A program made the position numbers and the translations under genes. Below the pieces are notes generated by a model, which worked only from the letters and a program-made list of their open reading frames with translations, made no database searches and was not told where the DNA came from. This document shows, piece by piece, positions 32,597 through 44,866 of a stretch of DNA of 64,000 nt (within the stretch, counting starts at the first letter, position 1; the number at the start of each line of letters is the position of its first letter). The stretch is from Alviniconcha marisindica. Lineage: Eukaryota > Mollusca > Gastropoda > Provannidae. The stretch lies in the NCBI GenBank assembly GCA_018857735.1, contig JABMCL010000883.1:520001-584000 (forward strand). The letters run 5' to 3'.

Positions 32597-33551
32597 CACC
32601 ACTAACATCACCTCTGTTAACATCTACTGCTAACATCACGACTAACATGACCACTGCCCAAATCACCAATAATATCACCATTCTGTCAAATCACCACTAA
32701 CATCATTACTAACATCACCACTGCCAACATCATCAGTGCTGACATCGCCACTGACATCATCGCTGGCATTGCCACTGCTTCTCTCTCCATTTCAATCACT
32801 ACCGCCCACTTCACTACTGACATCACTGCTGCTGACATTTCCACTTCAATCATTACTGCAGACACCACTACCGATTTTACTACTGCTTCCATGTCCATTG
32901 CAATCACTACTGCAGACATCACTACTGATGTTACTACTGCTTCCATCAGCACTGCAGATATTGCTGCTGATATTATTACTGCCAACATCACCACTGACAC
33001 CACTGCCGACATCACCACTGACAGTACTACCTGAAATTACCACTGACACCACTGCTGACATCATCACTATCGACATTATCACTGACACCACTGCTGACAT
33101 CATCACTATCGACATTATCACTGACAGCACTGCCGACATCACCACTGATACCACTGATGATATAACCAGTGACAGCACTGCCGACATCACTATTGACACC
33201 ACTGATGATATAACCACTGACAGCACTGCCGATATCACCACTGACAGCAATGCCTAAATTACCACTGACACCACTGTCGACATCATCACTATTGACATTA
33301 TCACCGACACCACTGTTGACATCACCATCGACACCACTGTTGACATCACCACTGACACCACTGCTGACATCACCACTGACACCACTGCTGACATCAGAAC
33401 CGACACCACAGTTGATATCACCACTGACATCACTGTTGACATCATCACAATTGACATTATCATCGACACCACTGCTGACATCACCACCGACACCACTGTT
33501 GACATCACCACTGACACCACTGCTGACATCACCACTGACACCACTGCGGCC
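32597..33551. repeat. Degenerate 24-bp (12-bp-based) array
   Basis: A long array of imperfect CTGACACCACTGCTGACATC-type words. Much of it can be read as 12-bp half-units (CATCACCACTGA). Longer TATCGACATTATCACTGACA blocks recur within it. It starts at a GT microsatellite and ends abruptly at 33,551. Confidence 0.92.
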
Positions 33552-33776
33552 TGAGGGCCATGGGTCATTGATCTGCCCCGTAATTATCAGTAGCTCATGA
33601 TCACCTACCCCTCCTCCACCCCCCCCTCCCTCCCCTCCCCCGCCCCCCATCCCCCATCCCCTCCCACACCTAGGCTCCCTCCGTCCCTCCCAGCAGTATT
33701 ATTTGCTGCCAGAAATACCACTCAGCCTCCTCGCCGTTCTCTCTCTTCCCGTAGGCGATGCTCCATCACTCTGTGT

Positions 33777-33951
<175 letters not shown>

Positions 33952-33984
33952 AGTGGTAGGCAAGTAACAAGACTTTGTGAATCA

Positions 33985-34455
33985 CTTGCAGTATTGTTTG
34001 TAAAGGTGAGTTTTTAACGCAGTTTTGAAGCTGTCAGAGAATTTACTGTGACGGATGTCAGAAGGGAGCGAATTTCATAGCTTTGGAACACAGTAGGAGA
34101 AAGAGCGTTGGCCAAAGGATTTTGGTCTGACAATAAACATGGGGGATACGAAGTGTCTGTGTGTCTGCAAAAGAACGAAGCTACCTGGAAGGGATGCACA
34201 CAGTGAGATGGTCAGAGAAATAGGCAGGAGATGAGTCAGAGAAAAAGTTGAGACAGATAGTTAACAGTTTGTAGTCTATTCTGGCTTGGACCGGTAACCA
34301 ATGAAGAGCTTGCAGAAGAGGTTGCACATGATCATGTTTGCGTGCTTTGAAAACCAGTTTCGATGCAGATCGAGTTCTGAACTTTTTGTAGCCTAGTGAG
34401 AAGGTAAAGTGGGCAGCCGGATAGAAGAGAATTACAACAGTCCAACTTGAAAATA
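33985..34455 (-). mobile_element. CR1/L2-type LINE C-terminal fragment
   Basis: On the minus strand the frames read LDCCNSLLSGCPLYLLTRLQ (about 34,430-34,380), then HDHVQPLLQALHWLPVQARI (34,340-34,280), SPAYFSDHLTV, FGQRSFSYCVPKL (about 34,100) and FKTALKTHLYKQY near 34,010. The order and spacing match the C-terminal half of a CR1/L2-group LINE. Several frameshifts and stops disable it. Its 5' truncation point is also the edge of a 28-bp minisatellite. Confidence 0.88.
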
Positions 34456-35235
34456 ACATGACAGGAAAATAACAGGTAGATGTATGACACCGGAAAATAA
34501 CAGGTAGATGTGTGACACCGGAAAATAACAGGTAGATGTATGACACCGGAAAATAACAGGTAGATGTTTGACACTGGAAAATAACAGGTAGATGTATGAC
34601 ACCGGAAAATAACAGGTAGATGTATGACACCGGAAAATAACAGGTAGATGTTTGACACTGGAAAATAACAGGTAGATGTATGACACCGGAAAATAACAGG
34701 TAGATGTATGACACTGGAAAATAACAGGTAGATGTATGACACTGGAAAATAACAGGTAGCTGTATGACACTGGAAAATAACAGGTAGATGTATGACACCG
34801 GAAAATAACAGGTAGATGTATGACACAGTAAGATAACAGGTAGATGTATGACACAGGAAAATAACAGGTAGATGTATGACACAGGAAGATAACACGACAC
34901 AGGAAGATAGCAGGTAGATGTATATCACAGAAAGATAGCAGGTAGATGTGTAACACCGGAACATAACTGGTAGATGTACGACACAGGAAGATAACAGGTA
35001 CATGTATGACACAGGAAGATAACAGGTAGATGTCTGAAACAAGAACGTAGCAGGTAGATGTCTGAAACTACAGATAACAGGTAGCTGTAAGAAACTGGAA
35101 GATGACAGGCAGATCTATGCAACAAGCAGGTAACAGGAAGATACCAAACTGATCTATGGAACAGGAAGACGTCAAATTGATCTATAAAAGAGGAAGACAT
35201 CAACTGATCTACAAAACAGGAAAATAACAGACAGA
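34456..35235. repeat. 28-bp minisatellite (about 28 copies)
   Basis: The unit contains GGAAAATAACAGGTAGATGT followed by ATGACACC. It is regular up to about 34,890, then increasingly degenerate (AGGAAGATAACAGGTAGATG). The first units overlap LINE-like GAAAATAACATG at the left edge. Confidence 0.95.
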
Positions 35236-35261
35236 CCTAAGAAAGATGGGTAACAATTACA

Positions 35262-35601
35262 CGTGGATTCAACTAAAATGTCCTATCTGTGGAGGTAACT
35301 CAAATTCAGCTACAATGTCCTATATGCGGAGGTAACTAATTCAGCTACAATGTCCTACCTGCGGAGGTAACTCTAATTCAGCTACAATGTCCTACCTGCG
35401 GAGGTAACTCTAATTCAGCTACAATGTCCTATATGCGGAGGTAACTCTAATTCAGCTACAATGTCCTACCTGCGGAGGTAACTCTAATTCAGCTACAATG
35501 TCCTATATGCGGAGGTAACTCTAATTCAGCTACAATGTCCTACCTGCGGAGGTAACTCTAATTCAGCTACAATGTCCTACCTGCGGAGGTAACTCCTATT
35601 C
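35262..35601. repeat. 37-bp minisatellite (about 9 copies)
   Basis: The unit contains CTAATTCAGCTACAATGTCC followed by TACCTGCGGAGGTAACT. TACCTGCGG and TATATGCGG variants alternate in the centre. Confidence 0.95.
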
Positions 35602-36842
35602 AACAAAAAGCAAGCGGAAACAGAGTTGGACTACGCCTTACTGGCTGGGAAAGGGGACACTGGATCTTGGAAGATGAAAGAGAAGGCCGTCTTTTGCCGG
35701 GTACAAACTAATATGTCGGTCTTTTCCCGGGTTCAATACATACTGGGTCTTTTAGTGAGTAAAAACACATACTGGGTCTTTTAGTGAGTAAAAAAACAAT
35801 ATGTCGGTCTCTCACGGAATGCAGTAATTACGCGGGTGTGGCGTGGCTCGCCGAGACTGCTTCACCCAAGGCTTTACGGTCTATAAAGGCCGCAGCCTGC
35901 AGTCACTCACGTCCAAACGTCTTCCCCACCGCCGCCCTGCTGAAGCACTAAAACACCTTATTATCCCCCCTGATCGCCACATTGCCTCCGGGGGGGGGAC
36001 GTCACTGACACCTGAGCTTTGTGGGACCTTAAAACAAGGGAGGTAATTCGTCTGGTGCAGAGTTATTCAACGACCTCTTCAGCAAGAGTACGGGTGTTTG
36101 TTGGGGAGGGGGGGGGGGGGGGGGTCGTACAGAGAGAGCATAAAATAAATAATGGGAAGAAAAGCCACTGTAAAAATGAAATCACGAGAACAGATCTAAA
36201 CATGTGGACTGCATTTCCTTCAGTGCACAACCTCTGCCATCGCTTCGCTCACGCGACCTGTGCCGTCACGAAGCAACTCGTGTCTTCACTCAAACGACTG
36301 CTGTCGTCACGAACAGTTTAGGTCGCCACAAACTCAACGTTGTCTTCACAAAGGCGACCAGTCAGTCACCGGGTCAGCAGAAGGAGGGTTACGGCCAAAG
36401 CCGAGTCAATTCGCCGGGTCAAGCTCTGCTTTACCTGCCAGTCCCACTGGACACCGGGAGACTGACCAGGAGCTGACCATTGACACTGGTCCCTGCCCTG
36501 TTGCTGCCGCTGGCCACGTCGCTGTCTCAGACGCAGCCCGCGTCACGTGAGTGTGGCGTGGCACACCAGCGCAGTCAGCAACAGACCAAAACACAACTGG
36601 CGCCAGTCGGGAGTTGAGCCTCAAGTGATTATCAGCTGGCTTGTTGTGACGATTCCTCACAACCTTATAAATAGCTAACTCGTCCAGACTCCGCGCTCCC
36701 AGAGTTCAGGAGCTGTGTGAAAGTCGAGGTGGACGTTCTGGGCTCCCGTCCCTAATAAGCCTACGGTTTCTGTGGACGTAATGCAACACTTCAACCACAC
36801 CGCACGCAGCTAGTCGATTGTGGCGAATCCAGCAACTGGCGA
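35602..36842. other. 1.2 kb unique region, no gene recognised
   Basis: It contains two to three imperfect 29-bp copies with GGGTCTTTTAGTGAGTAAA (35,705-35,800), a 22-base G run (about 36,103-36,124), and CG-rich sequence with repeated GTCGTCACGA words (36,260-36,320). Frames up to 100 codons have no motif. Confidence 0.5.
35881..35910 (+). promoter_or_regulatory. TATA-box-like core promoter candidate
   Basis: CTATAAAGGCC (from 35,881) lies in CpG-containing sequence. TCACTC, an initiator-like motif, is about 22 bases downstream. The arrangement resembles a TATA core promoter, but no coding exon is evident after it. Confidence 0.2.
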
Positions 36843-37630
36843 TCAGCAGTCCGTGACTGGCTGATGAGGACGGACAGTCAGCAGTCCGGTGACTGGCTGC
36901 TGACGGCAGTCAGAGTCAGCAGTGTGATGACTGGCTGCTGACGGCAGTCAGAGTCAGCAGTGTGGTGACTGGCTGCTGAGGGCAGTCAGAGTCAGCAGTG
37001 TGGTGACTGGCTGCTGAGGGCAGTCAGAGTCAGCAGTGTGGTGACTGGCTGCTGAGGCAGTCAGAGTCAGCAGTGTGGTGACTGGCTGCTGAGGGCAGTC
37101 AGAGTCAGCAGTGTGGTGACTGGCTGCTGAGGGCAGTCAGAGTCAGCAGTGTGGTGACTGGCTGCTGAGGGCAGTCAGAGTCAGCAGTGTGGTGACTGGC
37201 TGCTGAGGACAGTCAGAGTCAGCAGTGTGGTGTACTGGCTGCTGAGGACAGTCAGAGTCAGCAGTGTGGTGCTGGCTGCTGAGGACAGTCAGAGTCAGCA
37301 GTGTGGTGACTGGCTGCTGAGGACAGTCAGAGTCAGCAGTGTGGTGTCTGGCTGCTGAGGGCAGTCAGAGTCAGCAGTGTGGTGACTGGCTGCTGACGGC
37401 AGTCAGTCAGCAGTGTGGTGACTGGCTGCTGAGGGCAGTCAGAGTCAGCAGTGTGGTGACTGGCTGCTGAGGGCAGTCAGAGTCAGCAGTGTGGTGACTG
37501 GCTGCTGAGGGCAGTCAGAGTCAGCAGTGTGGTGACTGGCTGCTGACGGCAGTCAGAGTCAGCAGTGTGGTGACTGGCTGCTGAGGGCAGTCAGAGTCAG
37601 CAGTGTGGTGACTGGCTGCTGACGGCAGAG
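36843..37630. repeat. 38-bp minisatellite (about 20 copies)
   Basis: The unit contains CAGTGTGGTGACTGGCTGCT followed by GAGGGCAGTCAGAGTCAG. GAGGGC, GACGGC and GAGGAC variants occur in runs. A few units lack one or two bases. The spacer to the next array (37,631-37,883) is featureless. Confidence 0.95.
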
Positions 37631-37883
37631 TCTTGGGGGCAAAACAGGCTAGTGACTAGGCCCAAATAACGCTAGAGCCTATCCCATGGTCAAAGCGCCG
37701 CATGGCTCAAAACCTACAAAGTTGCTGCCATGGGCACAATTCAAAGCGAACATTTTCAACAGACCTTTCAGCTGCAGCTGGAAAGCATTTCTGTCCTTCC
37801 GCTATTGTACAGCCAATTATTTCGCTTAACACCTAGGTTAATGAATCATTACACATAGTATGGGTGGAGTAACAGGAACAGAA

Positions 37884-38170
37884 TGGATTACTGGAGGAAC
37901 CAGGATGTAGCATATAAATGGAGTATCTTTAATGGGTTGTAATAATGGATTGTAGGCTATAAATGGAGTATCCGTGTTGTGGGATATAAATGGAGTACCC
38001 TGGTTGTAGGATATAAACAGATTATCAAGGGGTGTAAGATATAAATGGTGTATCCGGGTGTAGGATATAAATATGTATCCGGAGTGTAGGATATAAATTG
38101 AGTATCCGGGGTGTAGGATAGAAATGGAGTACCTGGGATGTAGGATACAAAATGAATACCCGGGGTGCAT
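37884..38170. repeat. Degenerate ~26-bp minisatellite
   Basis: About 11 imperfect copies containing GTGTAGGATATAAATGGAGT followed by ATCCGG. It is more diverged than its neighbours and probably older. Confidence 0.88.
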
Positions 38171-38204
38171 ACGCTAAAGATGATAATAAGGTAACAAGCC
38201 CATA

Positions 38205-38775
38205 GTGTACGGTGGGGGGGGGGGAGATTACCCGTGGTGTGGGTTATAAACGGAATATAGTGTGGAGAGGGGGTGACTACCCGTGGTGTGGGTTATAAAC
38301 GGAATATAGTGTGGAGAGGGGGTGACTACCCGTGGTGTGGGTTATAAACGGAACAGAGTGTGTGTGGGGGGGGGGGAGTATCCGTTGTATAGGTTATAAA
38401 CGGAATATAGTGTAGGGGGCGGGGAGAGTAACCGTAGTGTGAGTTGTAAATGGAACATAGTGTAGGGGGGGGACCCGTGGTATAGGTTATAAACCGAATA
38501 TAGTGTACGGGGGAGGGGGGAGTACCCGTGGTATAGGTTATAAACCGAATATAGTGTACGGGGAGGGGGGGAGTACCCGTGGTATAGGTTATAAACCGAA
38601 TATAGTGTACGGGGGGAGGGAGGGAGTACCCGTGGTATAGGTTATAAACCGAATATAGTGTACGGGGGAAGGGGGGAGTACCCGTGGTATAGGTTATAAA
38701 CCGAATATAGTGTACGGGGGGAGGGGGGGAGTACCCGTGGTGTGGGTTATAAACGGAACACGTACAGTGTGTGGT
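38205..38775. repeat. ~51-bp minisatellite (about 11 copies)
   Basis: The unit contains GTACCCGTGGTATAGGTTAT followed by AAACCGAATATAGTGTACGG and a G/A run of variable length. The word GGTTATAAAC and the purine run resemble the preceding array's AGGATATAAAT, so the two may share an origin. Confidence 0.94.
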
Positions 38776-39236
38776 GTACAGGTACACAGGCAGATGCTGG
38801 GTTAATCACAGCAAACTGCGGTTAACGTGATGGTCCAGTTTCATGGTCAATGGCAAATTGTGGCTAGCGTAATGGCACAGTTTCGTGGTCAGCGCAACGG
38901 TCCATTTTTGTTGTTGTTGTTGTGGTTGTTTTGATGTTGTTTTGTTTTTTCTTCTTCTTTTTTCTTCTTCGTTTGTTTGTATGCTTTTTAGTTTTCTTTT
39001 GTTGTTGTTGTTGTTGTTCCGCCAGGCACATCATGTTGGGCGTTTATTCAAAAACACGCATCCATCATCACAATATACCTCTCGCTCACTCATCCGTTCA
39101 CAAGGTATTTTTAACAGTTTGACAGGGCAACTATAATCCGACAACAGAAACCGGCAAAAACTCATTCTTGACGCATATAATACTAATTAACTGTACGGGT
39201 ATGTCCTTATTAGCTGTATGGATATATAATTAAATA
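38776..39236. other. Spacer with (TTG)n and T-rich tract
   Basis: Short TTG runs (about 38,908-38,925 and 38,999-39,017) flank a TTC/T-rich stretch. Diverged TGGTCAATGGCAAAT words near 38,840 resemble the later 44-bp array. No gene. Confidence 0.6.
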
Positions 39237-39397
<161 letters not shown>

Positions 39398-40205
39398 TCC
39401 AGTTTGTTGATCAGTGGCAAACTGTAGCTAGCGTAATAGTCCCGCTTGATGATCAATGACAAATCGTGGCTATAGTATAATGGGCCAATATGACGGTCAA
39501 AGGCAAACTGTGAATAATTAAAGTGATGGAACAGCTTGATGGTCTATGGTAAGCAACCACAGCGACAGAGAACAGCAGATTTTGATGGTCTACGGTAAGG
39601 ACAGGAGTTTGATGGTCTATGGTAAACAACCACAGTGACAGAGGACAGCAGTTTGATGGTCTATGGTAAACAACCACAGTGACAGAGGACAGCAGTTTTA
39701 TGGTCTATGGTAAACAACCACAGTGACAGAGGACAGCAGTTTTATGGTCTATGGTAAACAACCACAGTGACAGGGGGCAGCAGTTTGATGGTCTATGGTA
39801 AACAACCACAGTGACAGAGGACAGCAGTTTGATGGTCTATGGTAAACAACCACAGTGACAGGGGACAGCAGTTTGATAGTCTATGGTAAACGACCACAGT
39901 GACAGGGGACAGCAGTTTGATGGTCTATGGTAAACAACCACAGTGACAGGGGACAGCAGTTTGATGGTCTATGGTAAAGAACCACAGTGACAGGGGACAG
40001 CAGTTTGATGGTCTATGGTAAAGAACCACAGTGACAGGGGACAGCAGTTTGATGGTCTATGGTAAACAACCACAGTGACAGGGGACAGCAGTTTGATGGT
40101 CTATGGTAAACAACCACAGTGACAGAGGACAGCAGTTTGATGGTCTATGGTAAACAACCACAGTGACAGGGGACAGCAGTTTGATGGTCTATGGTAAAGA
40201 ACCAT
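39398..40205. repeat. 44-bp minisatellite (about 15 good copies)
   Basis: The unit contains GGTCTATGGTAAACAACCAC followed by AGTGACAGGGGACAGCAGTT. Regular units span about 39,640-40,205; the left 240 bp carry diverged partial units (TGATCAATGACAAAT). Confidence 0.94.
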
Positions 40206-40517
40206 GGCGACAGAGAGCAGCATAATTAGAGGGTGGTTGGTGTGCGTGGCTGTCCGGTCAATAGAGGCAATCCGTCAGGACGGACACAACGGCCATTACG
40301 GCCGGACACTGGCAGGAAATGTGGGCCGATCTTTATCTAGAACCACTGGCCACTTAGCTGACCCGCCCCACAGCAACGGGGCTGCCATTCTGTTGACCGC
40401 CGCCACTCTGTTGACCGCCGCCACTCTTTTGACCGCTGCCACTCTGTTGACCGCTAACTGCCAGGCTGACGCCAGCTCTACTGCTCCGTAAATCTCACTG
40501 GTTTCCACTGGTTCCCT
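40206..40517. other. Unique spacer with 18-bp mini-array
   Basis: Three and a half copies of CTGTTGACCGCCGCCACT lie at 40,390-40,456. The plus frame across it (95 codons from 40,204) shows LLTAAT repeats, which come from the mini-array. No gene is called. Confidence 0.7.
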
Positions 40518-41283
40518 AGGTTTAGCCGTGTCGGAATGGTTCTGAGGGCCTTAGCCGTGTCGGAATGGGTCTGTTGGCCTTAGCCGTGTCGGAATGGGTC
40601 TGTGGACCTTAGCCGTGTCGGAAAGGGTCTGTGGACCTTAGCCGTGTCGGAATAGGTCTGTGCGTTTAGCCGTGTCTGAATGGGTCTCTGGGTTTAGCCG
40701 TGTTGGAATGGGTCTCTGGGTTTAGCCGTGTCGGAATGGGTCTGTGGGCTTTAGCCGTGTCGGAATGGGTCTCTGGGTTTAGCCGTGTCAGAATGGGTCT
40801 CTGGGTTTAGCCGAGTCGGAATGGGTCTGTGGGCTTTAGCCGTGTCAGAATGGGTCTCTGGGTTTAGCCGAGTCGGAATGGGTCTGTGGGCTTTAGCCGT
40901 GTCAGAATGGGTCTCAGGGTTTACCCGTGTCAGAATGGGTCTCTGGGTTTAACCGTGTCAGAATGGGTCTGTGGGCTTTAGCTGTGTCGGAATGGGTCTG
41001 TGGGCTATAGCTGTGTCGGAATGGGTCTGTGGCCTTTAGCTGTGTCGGAATGGGTCTGTGGGCTTTAGCTGTGTCGGAATGGGTCTGTGGGCTTTAGCTG
41101 TGTCGGAATGGGTCTGTGGCCTTTAGCTGTGTCGGAATGGGTCTGTGGGCTTTAGCTGTGTCGGAATGGGTCTGTGGCCTTTAGCTGTGTCGGAATGGGT
41201 CTGTGGGCTTTAGCTGTGTCGGAATGGGTCTGTGGCCTTTAGCTGTGTCGGAATGGGTCTGTGGCCTTTAGCTGTGTCGGCAC
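40518..41283. repeat. 29-bp minisatellite (about 26 copies)
   Basis: The unit contains TTTAGCCGTGTCGGAATGGG followed by TCTGTGGGC. Left units have GCCGTGTCGG with several indels, right units GCTGTGTCGG, and the last 300 bp are very uniform. Confidence 0.95.
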
Positions 41284-41408
41284 GTTTTTATCGGTTTGTG
41301 AGGACTGCGTGGTGCTACACCAGTGATGTTGAGCTGTGTTGAAATGGAGCTGTATCCAAAGTCATCCCCACCTTGAAACTTGCCCTGGTAGACTTGTCCA
41401 CGGCTACA

Positions 41409-42020
41409 CTCCCAAGGGGCACCATCTCGCCACCGAACACATCCCCAGGAGTAACATCTCGCCACCGAACACATCCCCAGGAGTACCATCTCGCCACCGA
41501 ACACATCCCCAGGAGTACCATTTCGCTACAGAACACATCCCCAGGAGTACCATCTCGCCACCAAACACATCCCCAGGAGTACCATTTCGCTACAGAACAC
41601 ATCCCCAGGAGTACAATCTCGCCACCGAACACATCCCAGGAGTACCATTTCGCTACAGAACACATCCCCAGGAGTACCAATCTCGCCACCGAACACATCC
41701 CCAGGAGTAATTTGCTACCATTTCGCCAGAACACATCCCCAGGAGTACCATCTCGCCACCGAACACATCCCCGGGAGTACTATTTTGCCACCAAAAACAT
41801 TTGAAGGAGTACCATCTCGCCACCGAACACATCCCCGGGAGTACTATTTTGCCACCAAAAACATTTGAAGGAGTACCATCTCGCCACCGAACACATCCCC
41901 GGGGGTACTATTTTGCCACCAAAAACATTTGAAGGAGTACCATCTCGCCACCGAACACATCCCCGGGGGTACTATTTTGCCACCAAAAACATTTGAAGGA
42001 GTACCATCTCGCCACCGAAC
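41409..42020. repeat. 32-bp minisatellite with 64-bp order on the right
   Basis: The unit contains TCGCCACCGAACACATCCCC followed by AGGAGTACCATC. From about 41,770 it alternates with a diverged form (TTGCCACCAAAAACATTTGA), giving a 64-bp dimer repeated about four times. Confidence 0.95.
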
Positions 42021-42074
42021 TCATCACCCCGGCGACGCGTTACGAACGGTGAACACGGCCCGGCTCCCGTCCGG

Positions 42075-42366
<292 letters not shown>

Positions 42367-42794
42367 TCGCTCTATGGCGGAGAGTCTGGGGTGGGTGGGG
42401 TGAATGGATGATTTACACAATTCCCTTCACTTTTTGTTTTTAAAATGGCTATTGCTATGAGACACCCAATTTTATTGTCCTGGTTTACGTACCTTTGTTT
42501 GCACATACGGGCTTGGTGTATAAGATAGGCACCAGAAAGACTCGGGTGTCTACTCTAAGGACACCTACTTTTGTTGCTCGGGTGAACTAAGTAAAACCCG
42601 GTCGCTGTACGGAAGTCTCGGCGAACAGTTGTCTTGGTTCAAAGTAAGTAGTTTGGTTAGGTCAACCTACAAAACTAAGTTTGACCCAAGACAACTGTTT
42701 ATTTCATCTTACGGAGGTCCCATAGTCTTGGGTCAAACTCTTCACCTCATTCTACGGATTTCAATGACACTAACATGTTCAGTTCTTATCGGAA
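42367..42794. other. Unique spacer holding a long imperfect hairpin
   Basis: No gene. The main feature is the hairpin annotated at 42,625-42,698. A third copy of its arm sequence (TCTTGGGTCAAACT) recurs at about 42,726-42,740, suggesting an element made of repeated arms. Confidence 0.55.
42625..42698. other. 74-bp imperfect inverted repeat (hairpin)
   Basis: The outer arms ACAGTTGTCTTGG and CCAAGACAACTGT pair perfectly over 13 bp. Pairing continues with small bulges through TCAAA/TTTGA and AGTTT/AAACT to a central TAGGT-CA-ACCTA. The size resembles a microRNA precursor or a tiny MITE. Function is unknown. Confidence 0.6.
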
Positions 42795-43024
42795 GTGTTT
42801 TCCACATCGATTTTTCTGTACGTTAGACAGTGAATGTTTTCCACCTCGATTACTGTGTACGTTAGACAGTGAATGTTTTCCACCTCGATTACTGTGTACG
42901 TTAGTCAGTGAATGTTTTCCACCTCGATTACTGTGTACGTTAGTCAGTGAATGTTTTCCACCTCGATTTCTGAGTACGTTAAAAACAGTGAACGCCTCGA
43001 TTTGTGTTTACGTTAGACAGTGAA
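42795..43024. repeat. 39-bp minisatellite (about 6 copies)
   Basis: The unit contains CAGTGAATGTTTTCCACCTC followed by GATTACTGTGTACGTTAG. The 39-bp period keeps a 13-residue frame open; not coding. Confidence 0.93.
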
Positions 43025-43401
43025 TCCCCCCTCCCCCCCCCCCCCCCCCCAACTTCCTAAAACACCCGCAATCAGAAACAGAGTACACCCAAAACCTTTC
43101 TGTTCGTCAACAGTTAAACAAAGATGATTTCCGTTTAACACTTTCCGTAAGGTAACAGAGTTTCCACTGGTTCTGGAATCGTTGTAACAACGGTAAAGCG
43201 GTTGTACAGTCGTCTTCACCGTCGACAGTAAAGCGCCGCCACAGGATGGAAAAAAGACACAGGAAGAAGGAATAAAAACTGTGAATGCTGCAAATCCGGT
43301 GTGGAGTGATCTGCCGCACTGTCTCCAGGGGATGCTGCTTACAAGTAACGCACTCCTGAAAATACCTCAAGCTGCAACTCAGACTGCATGGTGCTGAATT
43401 T

Positions 43402-43403
<2 letters not shown>
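43025..43403. other. C-run and unique spacer
   Basis: C homopolymer at 43,026-43,050, then ordinary sequence. Minus-strand frames of 68-87 codons show no motif. Confidence 0.5.

Positions 43404-43437
<34 letters not shown>
43404..43437. repeat. C-run/(TC)n microsatellite
   Basis: Short C run followed by about 28 bp of TC. The next 270 bp (43,438-43,708) are unique, with no feature seen. Confidence 0.93.
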
Positions 43438-43440
<3 letters not shown>

Positions 43441-43708
43441 CAACCATTGCGGTTATATCAGGGCGAAGGCAGTATAGCAGTAAACTAAGTTCTATACAGG
43501 CCATCTAACAGTTACCTCAGTTATATACAGGAAGTATAACACAATCAACGGTTTTATAAAGGTAGTGTGAAGAATATTGTAGTGTACCTGTACAGTAAAG
43601 CATGCGAAGATTACATTCAGAAAAACAAGAACGTTAGTTCGTTGGAGGCTTTCCAAAGCACATTGATCTTGTTTTCCATACACTTCTGAATACTTTGAAT
43701 GGTATCCC

Positions 43709-43758
43709 GTGTGTGTGTGTGTGTGCGTGCGTGCGCGTGTGTGTGTGTGTTGTGTGTG

Positions 43759-43822
<64 letters not shown>

Positions 43823-43840
43823 TGTGTGTGTGCGTGCGTG
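43709..43840. repeat. (GT)n/(GCGT)n microsatellite
   Basis: Short GT runs flank about 60 bp of uninterrupted GCGT repeat (about 43,760-43,822). Confidence 0.97.
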
Positions 43841-44369
43841 TTTTGGAAGTCGGACGAACGTGGAAAAGGAGGCAGTATCTGCATAAATGTCATTTCCTTT
43901 TTGTTTAAATTAAAGGCATTGTGCTCTCTAGACTGAGTGTATATATTGCCTATTTACATACAGTTCTTATGAAGCAATTTGAGCTAGGTCTTTTTATAGA
44001 GAATGCCCTCTCGAAATGTTATGCACTTTTGTTTTTGTTACAAGGGATCATCATCAACAACACTGAAACTGAACGTGAATTCCGAGTCCATCACGATCAG
44101 AGATCAACGCGTGTCGCGCGGTCACCGTTTGTTTTAGCTGTTCTCGTCGTCTTCATTTCCGATGGATTTTCCCCAGGAGTCAACTGTCATATGATCGCCG
44201 TTACAGCCCCTGTCCCAATATCACACCCTGTCCCATTACCGCTGCTGTCCCACATAAAATCTCTGTTATATTACTGCTGCTGTCCCACATAAAACCTCTT
44301 TTCCATTACCGTCCGGGTCCCATTGTCGCCCCGTTCTCATGAAACTGCTGTCCCACATACACCCCTTTA
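43841..44369. other. Unique spacer, no gene recognised
   Basis: A plus frame of 123 codons (43,921-44,292) has no recognisable motif. Imperfect words CTGCTGTCCCACATAAAA recur two to three times at 44,238-44,360 as an incipient repeat. No gene is called. Confidence 0.45.
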
Positions 44370-44745
44370 CTTTACCATTACCTCCTCTTTTACCATTACC
44401 ACCCTTTTGCCATTACCGCCACTTCACCATTTCCTTCCCGTTACCATTACCTCTACTTTACCATTATACCCATTTTACCGTTACCATTACCTAGCCTTTA
44501 CCATTACTCCCTCTTTTGCCAATACCACCCTTTGCCCTGACCTCCCCATCACAACTACTTCCTTTCACCATTACCTCTAGTTTACCCATGCACCCATTTT
44601 ACATTACCTTCACCTTTACCATTCCATACAACTTTACCATTACCTCGTTTCTAGCAATACCTCCCTTTTACTATAACCTCCACGTTTACCATTACCTCCC
44701 TTTACCATTACCCCCGTTTTACCATTAACTCCACTTTCCAGTTAC
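44370..44745. repeat. Degenerate ~17-bp pyrimidine-rich array
   Basis: Imperfect TTTACCATTACCTCC units. It is strongly diverged, probably an old array. Confidence 0.85.
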
Positions 44746-44866
44746 TGCTGTACCACCATGCAGGGCGACATTTGACTTTTTATGTCCGTTAGTCCACGTG
44801 TTACTTTAACAAACGGACGGCGACAGAACAAGAAGAGAGATGGTAGCTATACACTCGCGCACACCG

